Source: JAWXUE01 sp044432925 (GTDB lineage Bacteria; Bacillota_I; Bacilli_A; Acholeplasmatales; Anaeroplasmataceae). Taken from it: a stretch of DNA of 41,816 nucleotides. The notes beneath the pieces were generated by a model. It made no database searches, had not been told where the DNA came from, and saw nothing but the letters and a program-made list of their open reading frames with translations. Shown one piece after another: positions 1 through 8,241 of this stretch. The stretch covers positions 1-41,816 of the forward strand of contig JAWXUE010000010.1 in NCBI GenBank assembly GCA_044432925.1. The letters are read 5' to 3'. Both the position numbers and the translations under genes were made by a program. The stretch's first letter is position 1. Each line of letters opens with the position of its first letter.

Positions 1-52
1 CTCCTCTTTTATTATTTATTAATAATTATATCATAGAAACAATAAATGCAAA
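1..52 (-). promoter_or_regulatory. Promoter and Shine-Dalgarno of a leftward gene beyond the window edge
   Basis: Read on the minus strand, TTTGCA (47-52) lies 16 bp from TATAAT (25-30), preceded by an extended TGA. It is followed by a GAGGAG ribosome-binding site at positions 1-6. The start codon must lie just outside the window. The site is divergent from the flavodoxin-like gene. Confidence 0.5.
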
Positions 53-56
53 TTAC

Positions 57-85
57 TTTACATAAATTAACTAGAAATTTATAAT
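57..85 (+). promoter_or_regulatory. Promoter of the flavodoxin-like gene
   Basis: TTTACA (57-62) and TATAAT (80-85) are separated by 17 bp. The expected transcript start, near 92, falls at the Shine-Dalgarno, which implies a leader of only about 13 bases. Confidence 0.5.
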
Positions 86-104
86 ATACTTAGAGGTGAT
101 TAAT

Positions 105-566
105 ATGAAAGAAATTATGTTTAATAGTATTTCAGGAAATACTAAAAAATTAGCATTAACTATTAAAGAAGTTTTAGGTGATGTTTATTGTGGTGATATT
201 AAAGAAGTAGAAAGTGATGTTGTATTCGTAGGATTTTGGGCAACTAAAAATTCATGTGATCCAAAAGTTCAAGCTTTATTAGAAAGTTTAAATAATAAAA
301 AAGTATTCTTATTTGGTACTTGCGGTTATAACAATTCACAAGAATTTTTTGATTTAGTTTTAGATAATGCTAAGGCTCACATTAATGATACTAATGAATT
401 CATTGGTGGATTTGTATGTCAAGGTAAGGTAAGTGATGCTAAACAAAAATCATTAAAAGAGACACATCCTAACTATGAAGGTTTAAAACCATTCTTAGAA
501 GAATCTGTAAACCATCCTAGTGTTGATGATTTAGATGCATTAAAAAAATTAGTAAGTAGTTTATAA
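105..566 (+). CDS. Flavodoxin-like protein
   Basis: A short flavodoxin-fold protein of 153 residues, probably an FMN-binding electron carrier or reductase partner in the cytoplasm. The N-terminal SISGNTKKLA is the usual phosphate-binding loop of flavodoxins (S/T-x-S-G-N-T). It is followed by alternating strands and helices, including VVFVGFWATKNSCD and KKVFLFGTCGY, the positions that normally surround the flavin ring. ATG at 105 is preferred over the GTG at 96 because GAGGTGA at 93-99 sits five bases before 105, whereas the GTG lies inside that ribosome-binding site. The gene stands alone with its own promoter and a hairpin terminator shared with the convergent gene. The redox partner is not evident. 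The family is fairly certain, the exact role unknown. Confidence 0.8.
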   Translation: MKEIMFNSISGNTKKLALTIKEVLGDVYCGDIKEVESDVVFVGFWATKNSCDPKVQALLESLNNKKVFLFGTCGYNNSQEFFDLVLDNAKAHINDTNEFIGGFVCQGKVSDAKQKSLKETHPNYEGLKPFLEESVNHPSVDDLDALKKLVSSL

Positions 567-570
567 ATGA

Positions 571-613
571 AAAACCTTGTTAAATAGAGATTATTTCTAT
601 TTAACAAGGTTTT
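571..613. terminator. Bidirectional hairpin terminator
   Basis: An 18-bp perfect inverted repeat (571-588 with 596-613) with a seven-base loop. It is flanked by A residues on the left and T residues on the right, so it can end transcription of both the flavodoxin-like gene and the convergent DUF285 protein gene. Confidence 0.85.
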
Positions 614-617
614 ATTT

Positions 618-1952
618 TTATTTTATTAATGTTGATCCCTGCATCATTGATTCTTGATGTTTATTATTTTTCCATTTATCAATACTTCCAATATTAGTTA
701 ATTTAGTTCTACCAAACATTTGAGTAACATCAGCATTAACAACATTCCATTTACCAACCTCACCTACAGATGTAAATAGAGATTGACTAAATGCGAAAGA
801 AAAGTTTTTTACTTTTGATACGTTCCAAGAACTTAAATCTCCAACTGATGCAATCATACATTTATTAAAGATATTTGTCATATCTAAAACATTTGAAACG
901 TTCCATTTACTTAAATCTTGATTGTTAAATGTAGAGAAAGAAAATAGATGTTGCATATTTTCTGTTCTAGATACATTCCAATTACTTAAATCGATGTTTG
1001 AAGTAGTTTTAGTTGCATAAAACATTTTAGTCATATTTTTAACATTAGATACATCCCAATTATTTATACCTAGAATTTCACCTTTATATTTTTCAAATAA
1101 AAATGACATATTTTCTACTTTTGATACATTCCATTTACTTAAATCTAATTTATCAATACTAGCATTATGAAACCATCCAATTAAACATGTTAACTTAGAT
1201 GTATCCCACTCTTCTATCCCTTTTAAATTTTTAATTTTAGAATCTTGGAATAATCCAACTGATTTACCAAATTCATTTGTAGTATTTGATGATGTAATCA
1301 TATTTTTAATATCCCAATCACTTAAATATAAATCATTTGTTTCAAGCTCTCTAAACATAAATTTAAAGTCTTGAATATTAGAAACATCTAAATTATTTAT
1401 TCCTACTATATTATCTATTTTAGCAAAAATAAATAATTGAGTTAAATCTTTTTGGTTACTTAAATCCCATTTATCTATTCCTTTTAAATTTTTAATTTTA
1501 GCTTTCATAAATAAACTTTTAAGTGTAGAGAAATTATTAATATCCCAATTTGATACATCTAAGTTATTAAATTCTGATCTTGAAAACATATCTTTAACAG
1601 AATTTATTTTATTACAATCTTCAAAAACTATTTTAATATCGGATGTTTCTTTAGACCAGTTACCAAAACTATAAACTTTTGAAACAAAGTTAGGTACAAC
1701 TATTTGATTATTAATAAGTTTATTAACACCTGCTAAAGTAATTCCCTCATCATCACTACTTTTTCTTACTACTAATTTTAAAATACCAGGATTTTCTTCT
1801 TCATATTTATCAATTATTTGTTGATATTCACTATTACTTTTTGAAACTGTAGTTTTCTTTATTTGTGAATTATTTGTTTGTTTTGCTGCACTTTTAACTT
1901 CAGATGTAACCTCTTTAGCGATATTTTTTAAAACTTTATTAAATAAAGACAT
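618..1952 (-). CDS. DUF285 / BspA-type repeat protein without signal peptide
   Basis: A 444-residue protein built mostly of about a dozen repeats of roughly 25 residues with the core DLSxWxVSxVxxMxxxF. This is the DUF285 (BspA-like, lipoprotein-associated) leucine-rich repeat common in mycoplasmas and related Firmicutes. The repeats run from about residue 110 to 430. The first 60 residues are lysine-, serine- and threonine-rich with an amphipathic start (MSLFNKVLKNIAKEV), and contain neither a hydrophobic signal segment nor a lipobox. Most members of the family are surface proteins, so the absence is odd. This one may be cytosolic or leave the cell by another route. The start is supported by AGGAAA upstream. 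It lies 24 bases after msrA and probably shares its transcript. The function is unknown beyond likely protein binding. Confidence 0.8.
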   Translation of the reverse strand: MSLFNKVLKNIAKEVTSEVKSAAKQTNNSQIKKTTVSKSNSEYQQIIDKYEEENPGILKLVVRKSSDDEGITLAGVNKLINNQIVVPNFVSKVYSFGNWSKETSDIKIVFEDCNKINSVKDMFSRSEFNNLDVSNWDINNFSTLKSLFMKAKIKNLKGIDKWDLSNQKDLTQLFIFAKIDNIVGINNLDVSNIQDFKFMFRELETNDLYLSDWDIKNMITSSNTTNEFGKSVGLFQDSKIKNLKGIEEWDTSKLTCLIGWFHNASIDKLDLSKWNVSKVENMSFLFEKYKGEILGINNWDVSNVKNMTKMFYATKTTSNIDLSNWNVSRTENMQHLFSFSTFNNQDLSKWNVSNVLDMTNIFNKCMIASVGDLSSWNVSKVKNFSFAFSQSLFTSVGEVGKWNVVNADVTQMFGRTKLTNIGSIDKWKNNKHQESMMQGSTLIK

Positions 1953-1976
1953 ATTCTTTTCCTAAACTTTCATTTT

Positions 1977-2480
1977 TTATTTTTTTGGTATTGCGTTTTT
2001 AGCATCTTCAAAACTACTTTTACCTATATGACAATAACCATTAGGGTTTTTCTCTAAATAATCTTGATGATATTCCTCAGCATTATAAAACCCTTTTAAT
2101 TCTTCGATTTCTATAACTGTTTTAACATTTAACTTATTTTCTAAATTTAAAATAGAATTATTAATTATTTCTAAATCTAATTTTTCAGTATAATAAATTC
2201 CACTTCTATATTGAGTACCTTCATCTTCTCCTTGTTTATTAACACTTACAGGATCAATTACTTTATAAAACATTTCTAAAAGAAATTCTAGACCTACTAT
2301 ATTAGTATCATATTCAATATACACTGTTTCAACATGATTAGTTTCTTTAATTGTTTTATATTCGGGGTTATTAGTACTACCATTTGCATATCCTACTATT
2401 GTTCTAGTAACACCTTTAATTTGTTTAAAATATTCTTCTAATCCCCAAAAACAACCACCTGCTAAATATATTTTTTTCAT
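1977..2480 (-). CDS. msrA: Peptide methionine sulfoxide reductase MsrA
   Basis: Reduces the S-epimer of methionine sulfoxide in proteins, using thioredoxin-type electrons, in the cytoplasm. The 167-residue length fits a single-domain MsrA. The catalytic motif GGCFWG is at residues 8-13, with Cys10 as nucleophile. The family signatures VGYANGSTNNPEY and GTQYRSGIYY are present, as is the C-terminal AEEYHQDYLEKNPNGYC, whose cysteine is a likely resolving residue. There is no MsrB domain and no msrB next door. A good AGGAG site precedes the ATG. It is probably transcribed with the downstream DUF285 gene. Confidence 0.96.
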   Translation of the reverse strand: MKKIYLAGGCFWGLEEYFKQIKGVTRTIVGYANGSTNNPEYKTIKETNHVETVYIEYDTNIVGLEFLLEMFYKVIDPVSVNKQGEDEGTQYRSGIYYTEKLDLEIINNSILNLENKLNVKTVIEIEELKGFYNAEEYHQDYLEKNPNGYCHIGKSSFEDAKNAIPKK

Positions 2481-2511
2481 ATTATTCTCCTGTAAATTAA
2501 TTTTATAAAAA

Positions 2512-2536
2512 AAATAGAATAAAAATTATTCTATTT
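2512..2536 (-). terminator. Hairpin terminator after the HD-domain gene
   Basis: An 11-bp inverted repeat (2512-2522 with 2526-2536) overlaps the stop codon of the HD gene. The plus-strand A run at 2507-2515 gives a U tract on the minus-strand transcript. Confidence 0.7.
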
Positions 2537-3032
2537 AAGCTAATTGATAAACATCTAAAAAAATTCTTAACTCTGCTAAAAACTTTTTCTTAATTTTTAC
2601 TACTTCAGTCATAGAACTTACTTTATCTGCTTTGTTAACAATTCTTGATTCTTTATACTTTGGCATAGTACTATTTACAGGCCACATATGAGATTTCATA
2701 ATGTCTATTTCTAATTCATTTAATTCAAAGTATTCTTTAGCATTATTAACTGATAGCATCGGATGAGATTGTAAATGCATTTTTGGAGCTTCTTCTCTTT
2801 GATAGAAGTAAAAGTCATGTAATAATGCCCCTCTTATTAAAGATCTTAAGTCTAATTGTTTCTTACTTTTTAAAGCTTTTAAATAAGCTCTATAAGCTAC
2901 ATGCATACAATGTTCATATCTAGTCATACATAAATGATGTGTAAAATTTTTTAATTTTTGATATTCTACATGATTTACTATATCATCAGCAATTTCAGCA
3001 AAATATTTATTTTGTTCTTCTGTTACTTTCAT
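2535..3032 (-). CDS. HD-domain phosphohydrolase
   Basis: A 165-residue protein made of a single HD domain, a metal-dependent phosphohydrolase fold acting on nucleotides or other phosphoesters. Metal ligands can be placed as His41 or His44 (RYEHCMHVAYRAY), His72-Asp73 (ALLHDF), His86 or His90 (MHLQSHP), His115 (KSHMWP) and Asp136 (NKADK), in the usual H...HD...H...H...D order. The RYEHCMHV, ALLHDF and SHMWP signatures belong to a widespread but uncharacterised Firmicutes HD family. There is no extra sensor or synthetase domain, so it is not a Rel/SpoT protein. It has its own promoter and terminator. The substrate cannot be told from the sequence. Confidence 0.85.
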   Translation of the reverse strand: MKVTEEQNKYFAEIADDIVNHVEYQKLKNFTHHLCMTRYEHCMHVAYRAYLKALKSKKQLDLRSLIRGALLHDFYFYQREEAPKMHLQSHPMLSVNNAKEYFELNELEIDIMKSHMWPVNSTMPKYKESRIVNKADKVSSMTEVVKIKKKFLAELRIFLDVYQLA

Positions 3033-3061
3033 AAAGCACCACTTTCTAAATTCATAATTAT

Positions 3062-3089
3062 ATTATACAAGAAAGTTAGTTTTTTGCAA
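3062..3089 (-). promoter_or_regulatory. Promoter of the HD-domain gene
   Basis: On the minus strand TTGCAA (3084-3089) and TATAAT (3062-3067) are 16 bp apart, about 30 bases upstream of the ATG at 3032. Confidence 0.6.
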
Positions 3090-3128
3090 GTTAATTGCTT
3101 AAAGAAAAAGGACTATAAAAAAGAAAAA

Positions 3129-3150
3129 AGACTAATCAAAAGATTAGTCT
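3129..3150 (-). terminator. Hairpin terminator after the two-helix membrane protein
   Basis: A 9-bp perfect stem (AGACTAATC, 3129-3137, with GATTAGTCT, 3142-3150) with an AAAA loop. It is followed on the minus strand by a U-rich tract (plus-strand A run 3116-3129). Confidence 0.8.
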
Positions 3151-3156
3151 AATTAA

Positions 3157-3501
3157 TTATTTAGCAGTCCATTTGTTAGTAGCTAAAGATAAACCACCCA
3201 TAGCGTTTCCTGAGATAGCTTGTCCTAATTCTTTATCGATTAATCCTAAGATAAATCCGATAACGAATGAATGGATAATAAATCCGATTCCACCAAAGAA
3301 TAATAAGAAGATTACGTTGAATACAGTGTTATCACCTAATTCACCAGTTCTATCAAATCCTGTTGGGTTTAAGATGTATGCAGAGATACCTTTTAAAGAT
3401 TCTCCTTGTTCTTTTAATCCAACTAATCCTAAGATAGTTCCCCAGATTAAACTAATAAGAAAGAAACTCCATCCTCCAAAAATTAAATATAAAATTTTCA
3501 T
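3157..3501 (-). CDS. Small two-helix membrane protein
   Basis: A 114-residue protein with two clear hydrophobic segments, about residues 4-28 (LIFGGWSFFLISLIWGTILG) and about 62-88 (the VIFLLFFGGIGFIIHSFVIG region). The hydrophilic loop between them contains NPTGFDRTGELGDN, and a polar tail follows. I do not recognise the family with certainty. The glycine-rich helices faintly recall YccF-like proteins, but the match is too weak to use. A strong AAGGAG site precedes the ATG. The gene has its own promoter and terminator, so it is a real single-gene unit. The overlapping plus-strand frame is a shadow. Confidence 0.75.
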   Translation of the reverse strand: MKILYLIFGGWSFFLISLIWGTILGLVGLKEQGESLKGISAYILNPTGFDRTGELGDNTVFNVIFLLFFGGIGFIIHSFVIGFILGLIDKELGQAISGNAMGGLSLATNKWTAK

Positions 3502-3551
3502 AATTTAAATACTCCTTTCTTCATTATTATAGTAAAAAATACTACAAACAC

Positions 3552-3581
3552 ATTTTACCATAATCTGTCGTATTTTGTAAA
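3552..3581 (-). promoter_or_regulatory. Promoter of the two-helix membrane protein gene
   Basis: On the minus strand TTTACA (3576-3581) and TAAAAT (3552-3557) are 18 bp apart, about 50 bases upstream of the start codon. Confidence 0.45.
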
Positions 3582-3616
3582 TACTTTTTTAATAATAAAT
3601 ACATATTAATAAATTT

Positions 3617-5968
3617 TTACTCGTTTTTTGTTAGGAACTGAATATTCAAGGAATTTTTTACCAGTTTTTCATCAAAAAGATTGATTATTTGCTCTTCTTC
3701 TTCAATTATATAGTCCATAGATCTATAACCTTCAAGTCTTTTACTAAACATATTTAATAAACTTCCTACCTTATTATCAACATAATCATACACTTTAACA
3801 GTTTCTTTTGACCCGTCCGTTCTATGTAACCTACCAACATACTGACTTAATGTACCACTCCATTTAAAAGGCATAGTAATAAATAATGTATCTAATCTTT
3901 TTTCATCAAAACCTTCTCCTATAAACTTACCTGTTGCTATAAGTATAAAAGGTTCATCATTATAATTAACTAAATCTTCAAGAAATTGATCTTTTTCTTT
4001 TTTGTTTAACTTACCTGTTGCTATTACGATATTTTTAGTTAAATGTTTTAATCTTTTATAAAATATTTCTGTATGTTCTATTCTATCAGTTAATATTAAA
4101 ATTTTCTTATTATAATTAAATTCATATATTACATCTGTTATTATTTGATTGTTTCTTCCCTCATCATTAAATAGTAAATTCATTTGATTTACATACTCTA
4201 ATTTATTAGGACATTTAAATGATGTTGTTTTTGTTGTTAGGGTTTTAGTGAAGCTATGGTTTTCTTTTGTTTTATCTTCATATCTTATATCACCAATAGT
4301 TAAATATATTACATTTTCATTACCATCAGATCTTTGAGGGGTTGCAGTTAATCCATATATATGTTTACACTTAACCGCTCTAATTACTTGTTGTAATGTT
4401 TTAGCGGCAACATGATGTACCTCATCAATAATTATTAATCCGTATTGTTCTAATAAGTGGGTTGTATCTTTTAATGATTGAAAAGATAAAACATCAACTA
4501 TTCCTGTTAAAGATTTTTTTCTACCATGATATTCACCTACTGTTAATACAGAAGAATGTTCTTTTAATCTATTTTGCCATTGTTCTATTAGAGATGTTTT
4601 ATCTACTATTATAGCCGTTGAAATCCCTAGTCTTTCAATTAATCCGATAGCTAGTATTGTTTTACCAAAAGCAGGAGGAGCTACTAATAAACCATTATCA
4701 TATTTAATTAATTCATCTAGTGCTACTACTTGAGAATCATATAGTTCTGTATACATCGAAAACATAATAGGTGTACCTTCTATTCTTAAATCCATTAAAG
4801 TATAAACAATATTATTTTTCTTTAGTATTGAAAAAACTTCTTTGTAACAACCTCTAGGTATATATAAAAAGTCTTCATCTTCTTTAAATAAAAATAATAT
4901 TCTATTTGCTCCGAAGATACTTAGTCTTTTCTTTTGTCTTTCTATAAATTCTTTATTAGTTGTTGTAGCAAGTATACATAATTTTTTATATAAATTATTA
5001 GATAACTCTTTTTTTCTAAATATAATATCATTAGAGTAATCTATTGTTAATTCGCTTTTGTCTTCTTTTAATTCTATTAAATTATGATTAATTAAGTTAA
5101 ATGATTTAGTTTTATCACTTAAGAAATTAAATATATCATCTTTTGTAATTTTCTTTATATTAGTTAAATAGTTTGATGGGTTATCTATTTTATTAAATTC
5201 TTTATCTAAAAATATAGTTTTATCTTCTTTAATATATTTACCTGATATAGGTAGTGTAATAGCAACTCCTAAACTATCTTTAGGTTGATAATTTTGATTA
5301 GGAGTAATATAGTCAAATATTTCTAAATTAGAAAATTCTGTTTCTGATAATAAACATTTTAATAATTCATCAGCTACTCTTCTTACTTCAATTGCTTTAG
5401 TTGGTTCTAAAAAGAATCCCCATACTAAATATGTATTACGTTGAGTAACCGTTAGTAATGTATCAAAATTATTATTTAAACAAATATTTTGAAACTCTAT
5501 AATAAATTCTTTATCTTTATTTAAAAATTCTATACAAAAGAAATTTGATTCATCATTTTTATTAATTGGGTATATTGCATATGTTTGATCACCCTTAAAA
5601 TGTTTTAAGATATCTTTTTTATTAATTCCTCTATAAGATTTAGATAAACAATTTTTACATCTAGGATGTGCTTTTAGATTACAAAATTTAGTAAATCTAT
5701 TTAAACAGTGTGTGCTTATTCCGGTAGTACCATTATTAGAAATATAGTTCATAGCAAACACATCTGATCTACCTTTAAAGTAATCTAAATATAAATTTAT
5801 TTTATCATCTAATGAGAGATTTGAATCGATAGTTATTTCCTTTACTTCATCTTTTGAAATAATAACTATTTCTTCATTATTTAATTCATAATTAATATTG
5901 TTATCCGTTAGTATCAATTTTAATCTTTCTATTTCTTTTTTTAATAATTCTATTTCATTATTTCCCAT
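3617..5968 (-). CDS. TOTE-type primase-helicase protein with degenerate primase site
   Basis: A large protein of about 783 residues. Residues quoted count from ATG 5986, 18 bases upstream of the chosen start. It begins with a coiled coil (IELLKKEIERLKLIL) and then an archaeo-eukaryotic-primase-like domain (about 65-290) of the kind named for TOTE conflict systems. This has a cysteine cluster (HCLNRFTKFC, then CKNC near 110), a TLTV-type strand and a PNQNYQPKDSLG segment. The C-terminal half is a superfamily 2 helicase: APPAFGKT near 435, IIDEVHH near 520, GLTATPQR near 548, QYVGRLHRTDG near 717. The primase acidic pair appears as EFL (near 152) instead of DxD, and the nucleotide-binding SGxGxH is TQRNTYL, so priming activity is unlikely. 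The start at 5968 is chosen because AGGTGA lies four bases before it and the promoter -10 overlaps the more upstream ATG. No terminator is visible before the next gene. Confidence 0.85.
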   Translation of the reverse strand: MGNNEIELLKKEIERLKLILTDNNINYELNNEEIVIISKDEVKEITIDSNLSLDDKINLYLDYFKGRSDVFAMNYISNNGTTGISTHCLNRFTKFCNLKAHPRCKNCLSKSYRGINKKDILKHFKGDQTYAIYPINKNDESNFFCIEFLNKDKEFIIEFQNICLNNNFDTLLTVTQRNTYLVWGFFLEPTKAIEVRRVADELLKCLLSETEFSNLEIFDYITPNQNYQPKDSLGVAITLPISGKYIKEDKTIFLDKEFNKIDNPSNYLTNIKKITKDDIFNFLSDKTKSFNLINHNLIELKEDKSELTIDYSNDIIFRKKELSNNLYKKLCILATTTNKEFIERQKKRLSIFGANRILFLFKEDEDFLYIPRGCYKEVFSILKKNNIVYTLMDLRIEGTPIMFSMYTELYDSQVVALDELIKYDNGLLVAPPAFGKTILAIGLIERLGISTAIIVDKTSLIEQWQNRLKEHSSVLTVGEYHGRKKSLTGIVDVLSFQSLKDTTHLLEQYGLIIIDEVHHVAAKTLQQVIRAVKCKHIYGLTATPQRSDGNENVIYLTIGDIRYEDKTKENHSFTKTLTTKTTSFKCPNKLEYVNQMNLLFNDEGRNNQIITDVIYEFNYNKKILILTDRIEHTEIFYKRLKHLTKNIVIATGKLNKKEKDQFLEDLVNYNDEPFILIATGKFIGEGFDEKRLDTLFITMPFKWSGTLSQYVGRLHRTDGSKETVKVYDYVDNKVGSLLNMFSKRLEGYRSMDYIIEEEEQIINLFDEKLVKNSLNIQFLTKNE

Positions 5969-5984
5969 CATATCACCTAAGACC

Positions 5985-6014
5985 ATTATACTATAAAAAA
6001 CCTTTTAAATACAA
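5985..6014 (-). promoter_or_regulatory. Promoter of the TOTE-like helicase gene
   Basis: On the minus strand TTGTAT (6009-6014) and TATAAT (5985-5990) are 18 bp apart. The -10 box overlaps an ATG at 5986, which argues that translation starts at the ATG pair 5971/5968 on a very short leader. Confidence 0.45.
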
Positions 6015-6050
6015 CATTATTTTAAATTAAATATGTTTTTATAAAATAAA

Positions 6051-6080
6051 AATTCTCATCTTTTTTAATTGATGAGAATT
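6051..6080 (-). terminator. Hairpin terminator after the ArAE-like gene
   Basis: A 10-bp perfect inverted repeat (AATTCTCATC 6051-6060 with GATGAGAATT 6071-6080), followed on the minus strand by a U-rich stretch. Confidence 0.7.
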
Positions 6081-6097
6081 ATATATTTTTGATAAAT

Positions 6098-7042
6098 TTA
6101 ATTAATAATAAATTCTTTTTTTAATAGTAGTAATTCTTCTAGATATTCTAAAACTATATATAATTTAGCTCTTTCCTCAAATTCAGTTCTATTTTCAGGT
6201 AAGACACTATTTCTTATTTCTTCTTTTAATAAATAAAACTCTTTTATTACTTCATCTATTAAATCATCTTTATCATAATTTTCTGATAAATAGTTTATAT
6301 AATTTGAGACACATTCAGTAGTTATTAAATTAACATTTATATTTTTTAACTTTTTATATATGTTATATAAAATATGTACTTCCTGTTCTTTTAAATTAAT
6401 ATATTCAAAATCATTTCTTTTTTTACTAAAACTATTCATATAATTGAGTTCTACTTTTTGTTTAGTTTTTTCAATAGATTCTTTAATATTTGTAAAACAA
6501 GTACCATTATACTCATCTAAATTATCATTTGAAACTCTTTGGGACATTCTTGAAAGTATTTTTTTCACTTGTACATTTATATCTAAATACATTTGATTTA
6601 AGTAATCATTATTAGCTCTTAAATGTAAATTTACTAATACTCCAAATAATGCTCCTATACCAAATAATAACAATTCATTAGATATTGTAGATATATTCAT
6701 TTCTTTAACTGTTAAAAAATGAGAAACTAATACCGAATTAACTGCCATTGCACTACCCCATTTTTTATACTTACAGATAATTAAATACAAGAATAAGTAA
6801 ATATAGAATGCTAAATAAGTATATCCTAATAAATTAAAACAGATGAACGCTATAATAATAGCTATTATGAAAGCTACTAGTCTTTCTAATACTGTTTTAA
6901 TTGTTTCTTTTTTTGTAGCAGCAATAGTTAATATAGCAACTATCCCAGCTGAAACACTAAATTCTAATGATAATAAATTAGAAATTATAATTGCTGCTAC
7001 TGCTGCTATTGCTATTTTTATCCCCTGAAAAACATTATTCAT
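6098..7042 (-). CDS. Aromatic acid exporter (ArAE/DUF939) family membrane protein
   Basis: A 314-residue membrane protein. The first 140 residues form about five to six hydrophobic helices, with the YgaE/DUF939 pattern of the aromatic acid exporter family (GIKIAIAAVAAIIIS, SAGIVAILTIAATKKETIK, ERLVAFIIAIIIAFICF, AMAVNSVLVSHFL). The remaining 170 residues are a charged, helical cytoplasmic domain typical of the ArAE_1 C-terminal region. Family members are proposed efflux proteins, and some seem to act in envelope or stress physiology. No substrate can be deduced. It starts 14 bases after the BspA-type LRR gene, so the SNF2, LRR and ArAE genes may share a transcript that ends at the hairpin at 6051-6080. 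Confidence 0.8.
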   Translation of the reverse strand: MNNVFQGIKIAIAAVAAIIISNLLSLEFSVSAGIVAILTIAATKKETIKTVLERLVAFIIAIIIAFICFNLLGYTYLAFYIYLFLYLIICKYKKWGSAMAVNSVLVSHFLTVKEMNISTISNELLLFGIGALFGVLVNLHLRANNDYLNQMYLDINVQVKKILSRMSQRVSNDNLDEYNGTCFTNIKESIEKTKQKVELNYMNSFSKKRNDFEYINLKEQEVHILYNIYKKLKNINVNLITTECVSNYINYLSENYDKDDLIDEVIKEFYLLKEEIRNSVLPENRTEFEERAKLYIVLEYLEELLLLKKEFIIN

Positions 7043-7056
7043 TTTAATCTTCCTTT

Positions 7057-8169
7057 TTATTTATTACATATTTTATTATTATTTACAGTGAAAAATTCAT
7101 TTTCTATATCAATAGATATATTACGAAGATTAATACATCCATTAAATATATTCTCTCCTATTTTATTTAAACTTTTAGGTAGCGTAATACTTTCTAATTT
7201 AGTACAATCTTTAAACACTTGGTCTTCTAAAGTTGTTACACCTTCAGTTATTATAATAGATTTTAAGTTTTCACACAAAAGAAATGCTTCAAATTTAATT
7301 GTTTTAATATTAGAAGGAATCGTAATACTTTCTAAATTAGTACATAAAGCAAAAGCGCTTTGTCCTATATAAGAATCTGTTTGAAAGTTAATTTGAGTTG
7401 ATTTATCAATATTAACATGCGTTAATGATTTACAATTAAAAAATGCATATTCACCTATACTTAATAAATTACTAGGAAGTGTAATATCTTTTAATGTATT
7501 TAATTTAAAAGTAAAAGCATTAATACTTTTTAATTCTGTTGGTAAAAAAACGCTATGTCTTTCTTTTTGTGAATATAATATTTCAGTTAAATCTTTAGTA
7601 AATAAGAAACCTTCTGTTGCTGTGTAATGTTTATTATCTTGATCAACTGTTAAGTTTATCAATGAAATACATTCACTAAAACATTCACTACCTATTAACT
7701 CTACACTACTAGGTATAAAAACATCATTAAGAGAATCACACATAGAAAATACATTATCTCCTAAAACTTTTAATCCTTTAGGTAAGACAATATTTCTTAA
7801 ATTAGAGTAACATCTAAAAACACCTGATGCAATTGTTTTTACATCACTAGGTATAATTATTTCTTCAACATCTCTTTTTAAATTCGAATACATTAATTCA
7901 TTGTTTATTATTACAAAATCTTTATTATCTTTATAAAAAACGATTGTTTGCTTATGTAGAGAATCAAAGAAAGTTTCATCAATATATTTTATTGAATTAG
8001 GTAAATATACTTCATCTAAGGAATCTATGTTATAAAAAAAATCTTTGTTTGTTGAATAAATAAATTTGATGCCTTCTTCAAAATATATCTTATTAACTTT
8101 GTTATTAATATTAATGTTATTAGTTAAATTTAATTCTTCTTTATCTTTTTTAAATGTAAAAGTATTCAT
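7057..8169 (-). CDS. BspA-type leucine-rich repeat protein (LRR_5), no signal peptide
   Basis: A 370-residue protein made of roughly a dozen LRR_5 (Treponema pallidum/BspA type) repeats of about 23 residues. The repeats have the core LxxIxIPSxVxxIxxxxFxxCxxL, for example NIVLPKGLKVLGDNVFSMCDSL and SITLPKSLNKIGENIFNGCINL. It starts MNTFTFKKDKEELNL with no signal peptide, transmembrane segment or anchor, unlike most BspA proteins. The start codon follows a perfect AGGAGG site. It lies 72 bases downstream of the SNF2 gene and 14 bases upstream of the ArAE gene. The likely role is protein-protein binding, inside the cell unless exported unconventionally. A short palindrome (AGTAC...GTACT, 8193-8210) in its leader has no assigned role. 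Confidence 0.85.
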   Translation of the reverse strand: MNTFTFKKDKEELNLTNNININNKVNKIYFEEGIKFIYSTNKDFFYNIDSLDEVYLPNSIKYIDETFFDSLHKQTIVFYKDNKDFVIINNELMYSNLKRDVEEIIIPSDVKTIASGVFRCYSNLRNIVLPKGLKVLGDNVFSMCDSLNDVFIPSSVELIGSECFSECISLINLTVDQDNKHYTATEGFLFTKDLTEILYSQKERHSVFLPTELKSINAFTFKLNTLKDITLPSNLLSIGEYAFFNCKSLTHVNIDKSTQINFQTDSYIGQSAFALCTNLESITIPSNIKTIKFEAFLLCENLKSIIITEGVTTLEDQVFKDCTKLESITLPKSLNKIGENIFNGCINLRNISIDIENEFFTVNNNKICNK

Positions 8170-8241
8170 TTTAATCCTCCTGGTTTTCTGCTAGTACTTT
8201 TAAATGTACTATATAATTAGTTTTAAAATTTATTTCTATTA

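Noticed and set aside
3157..3501. YccF-family assignment of the small two-helix protein
   Set aside because: Only the general glycine-rich helix pattern agrees; the diagnostic GIPFG segment is absent.
8193..8210. Palindrome AGTAC...GTACT in the leader of the LRR gene as a possible operator
   Set aside because: A single AT-rich copy with short half-sites and no second occurrence or clear promoter overlap. Too weak to list as a site.
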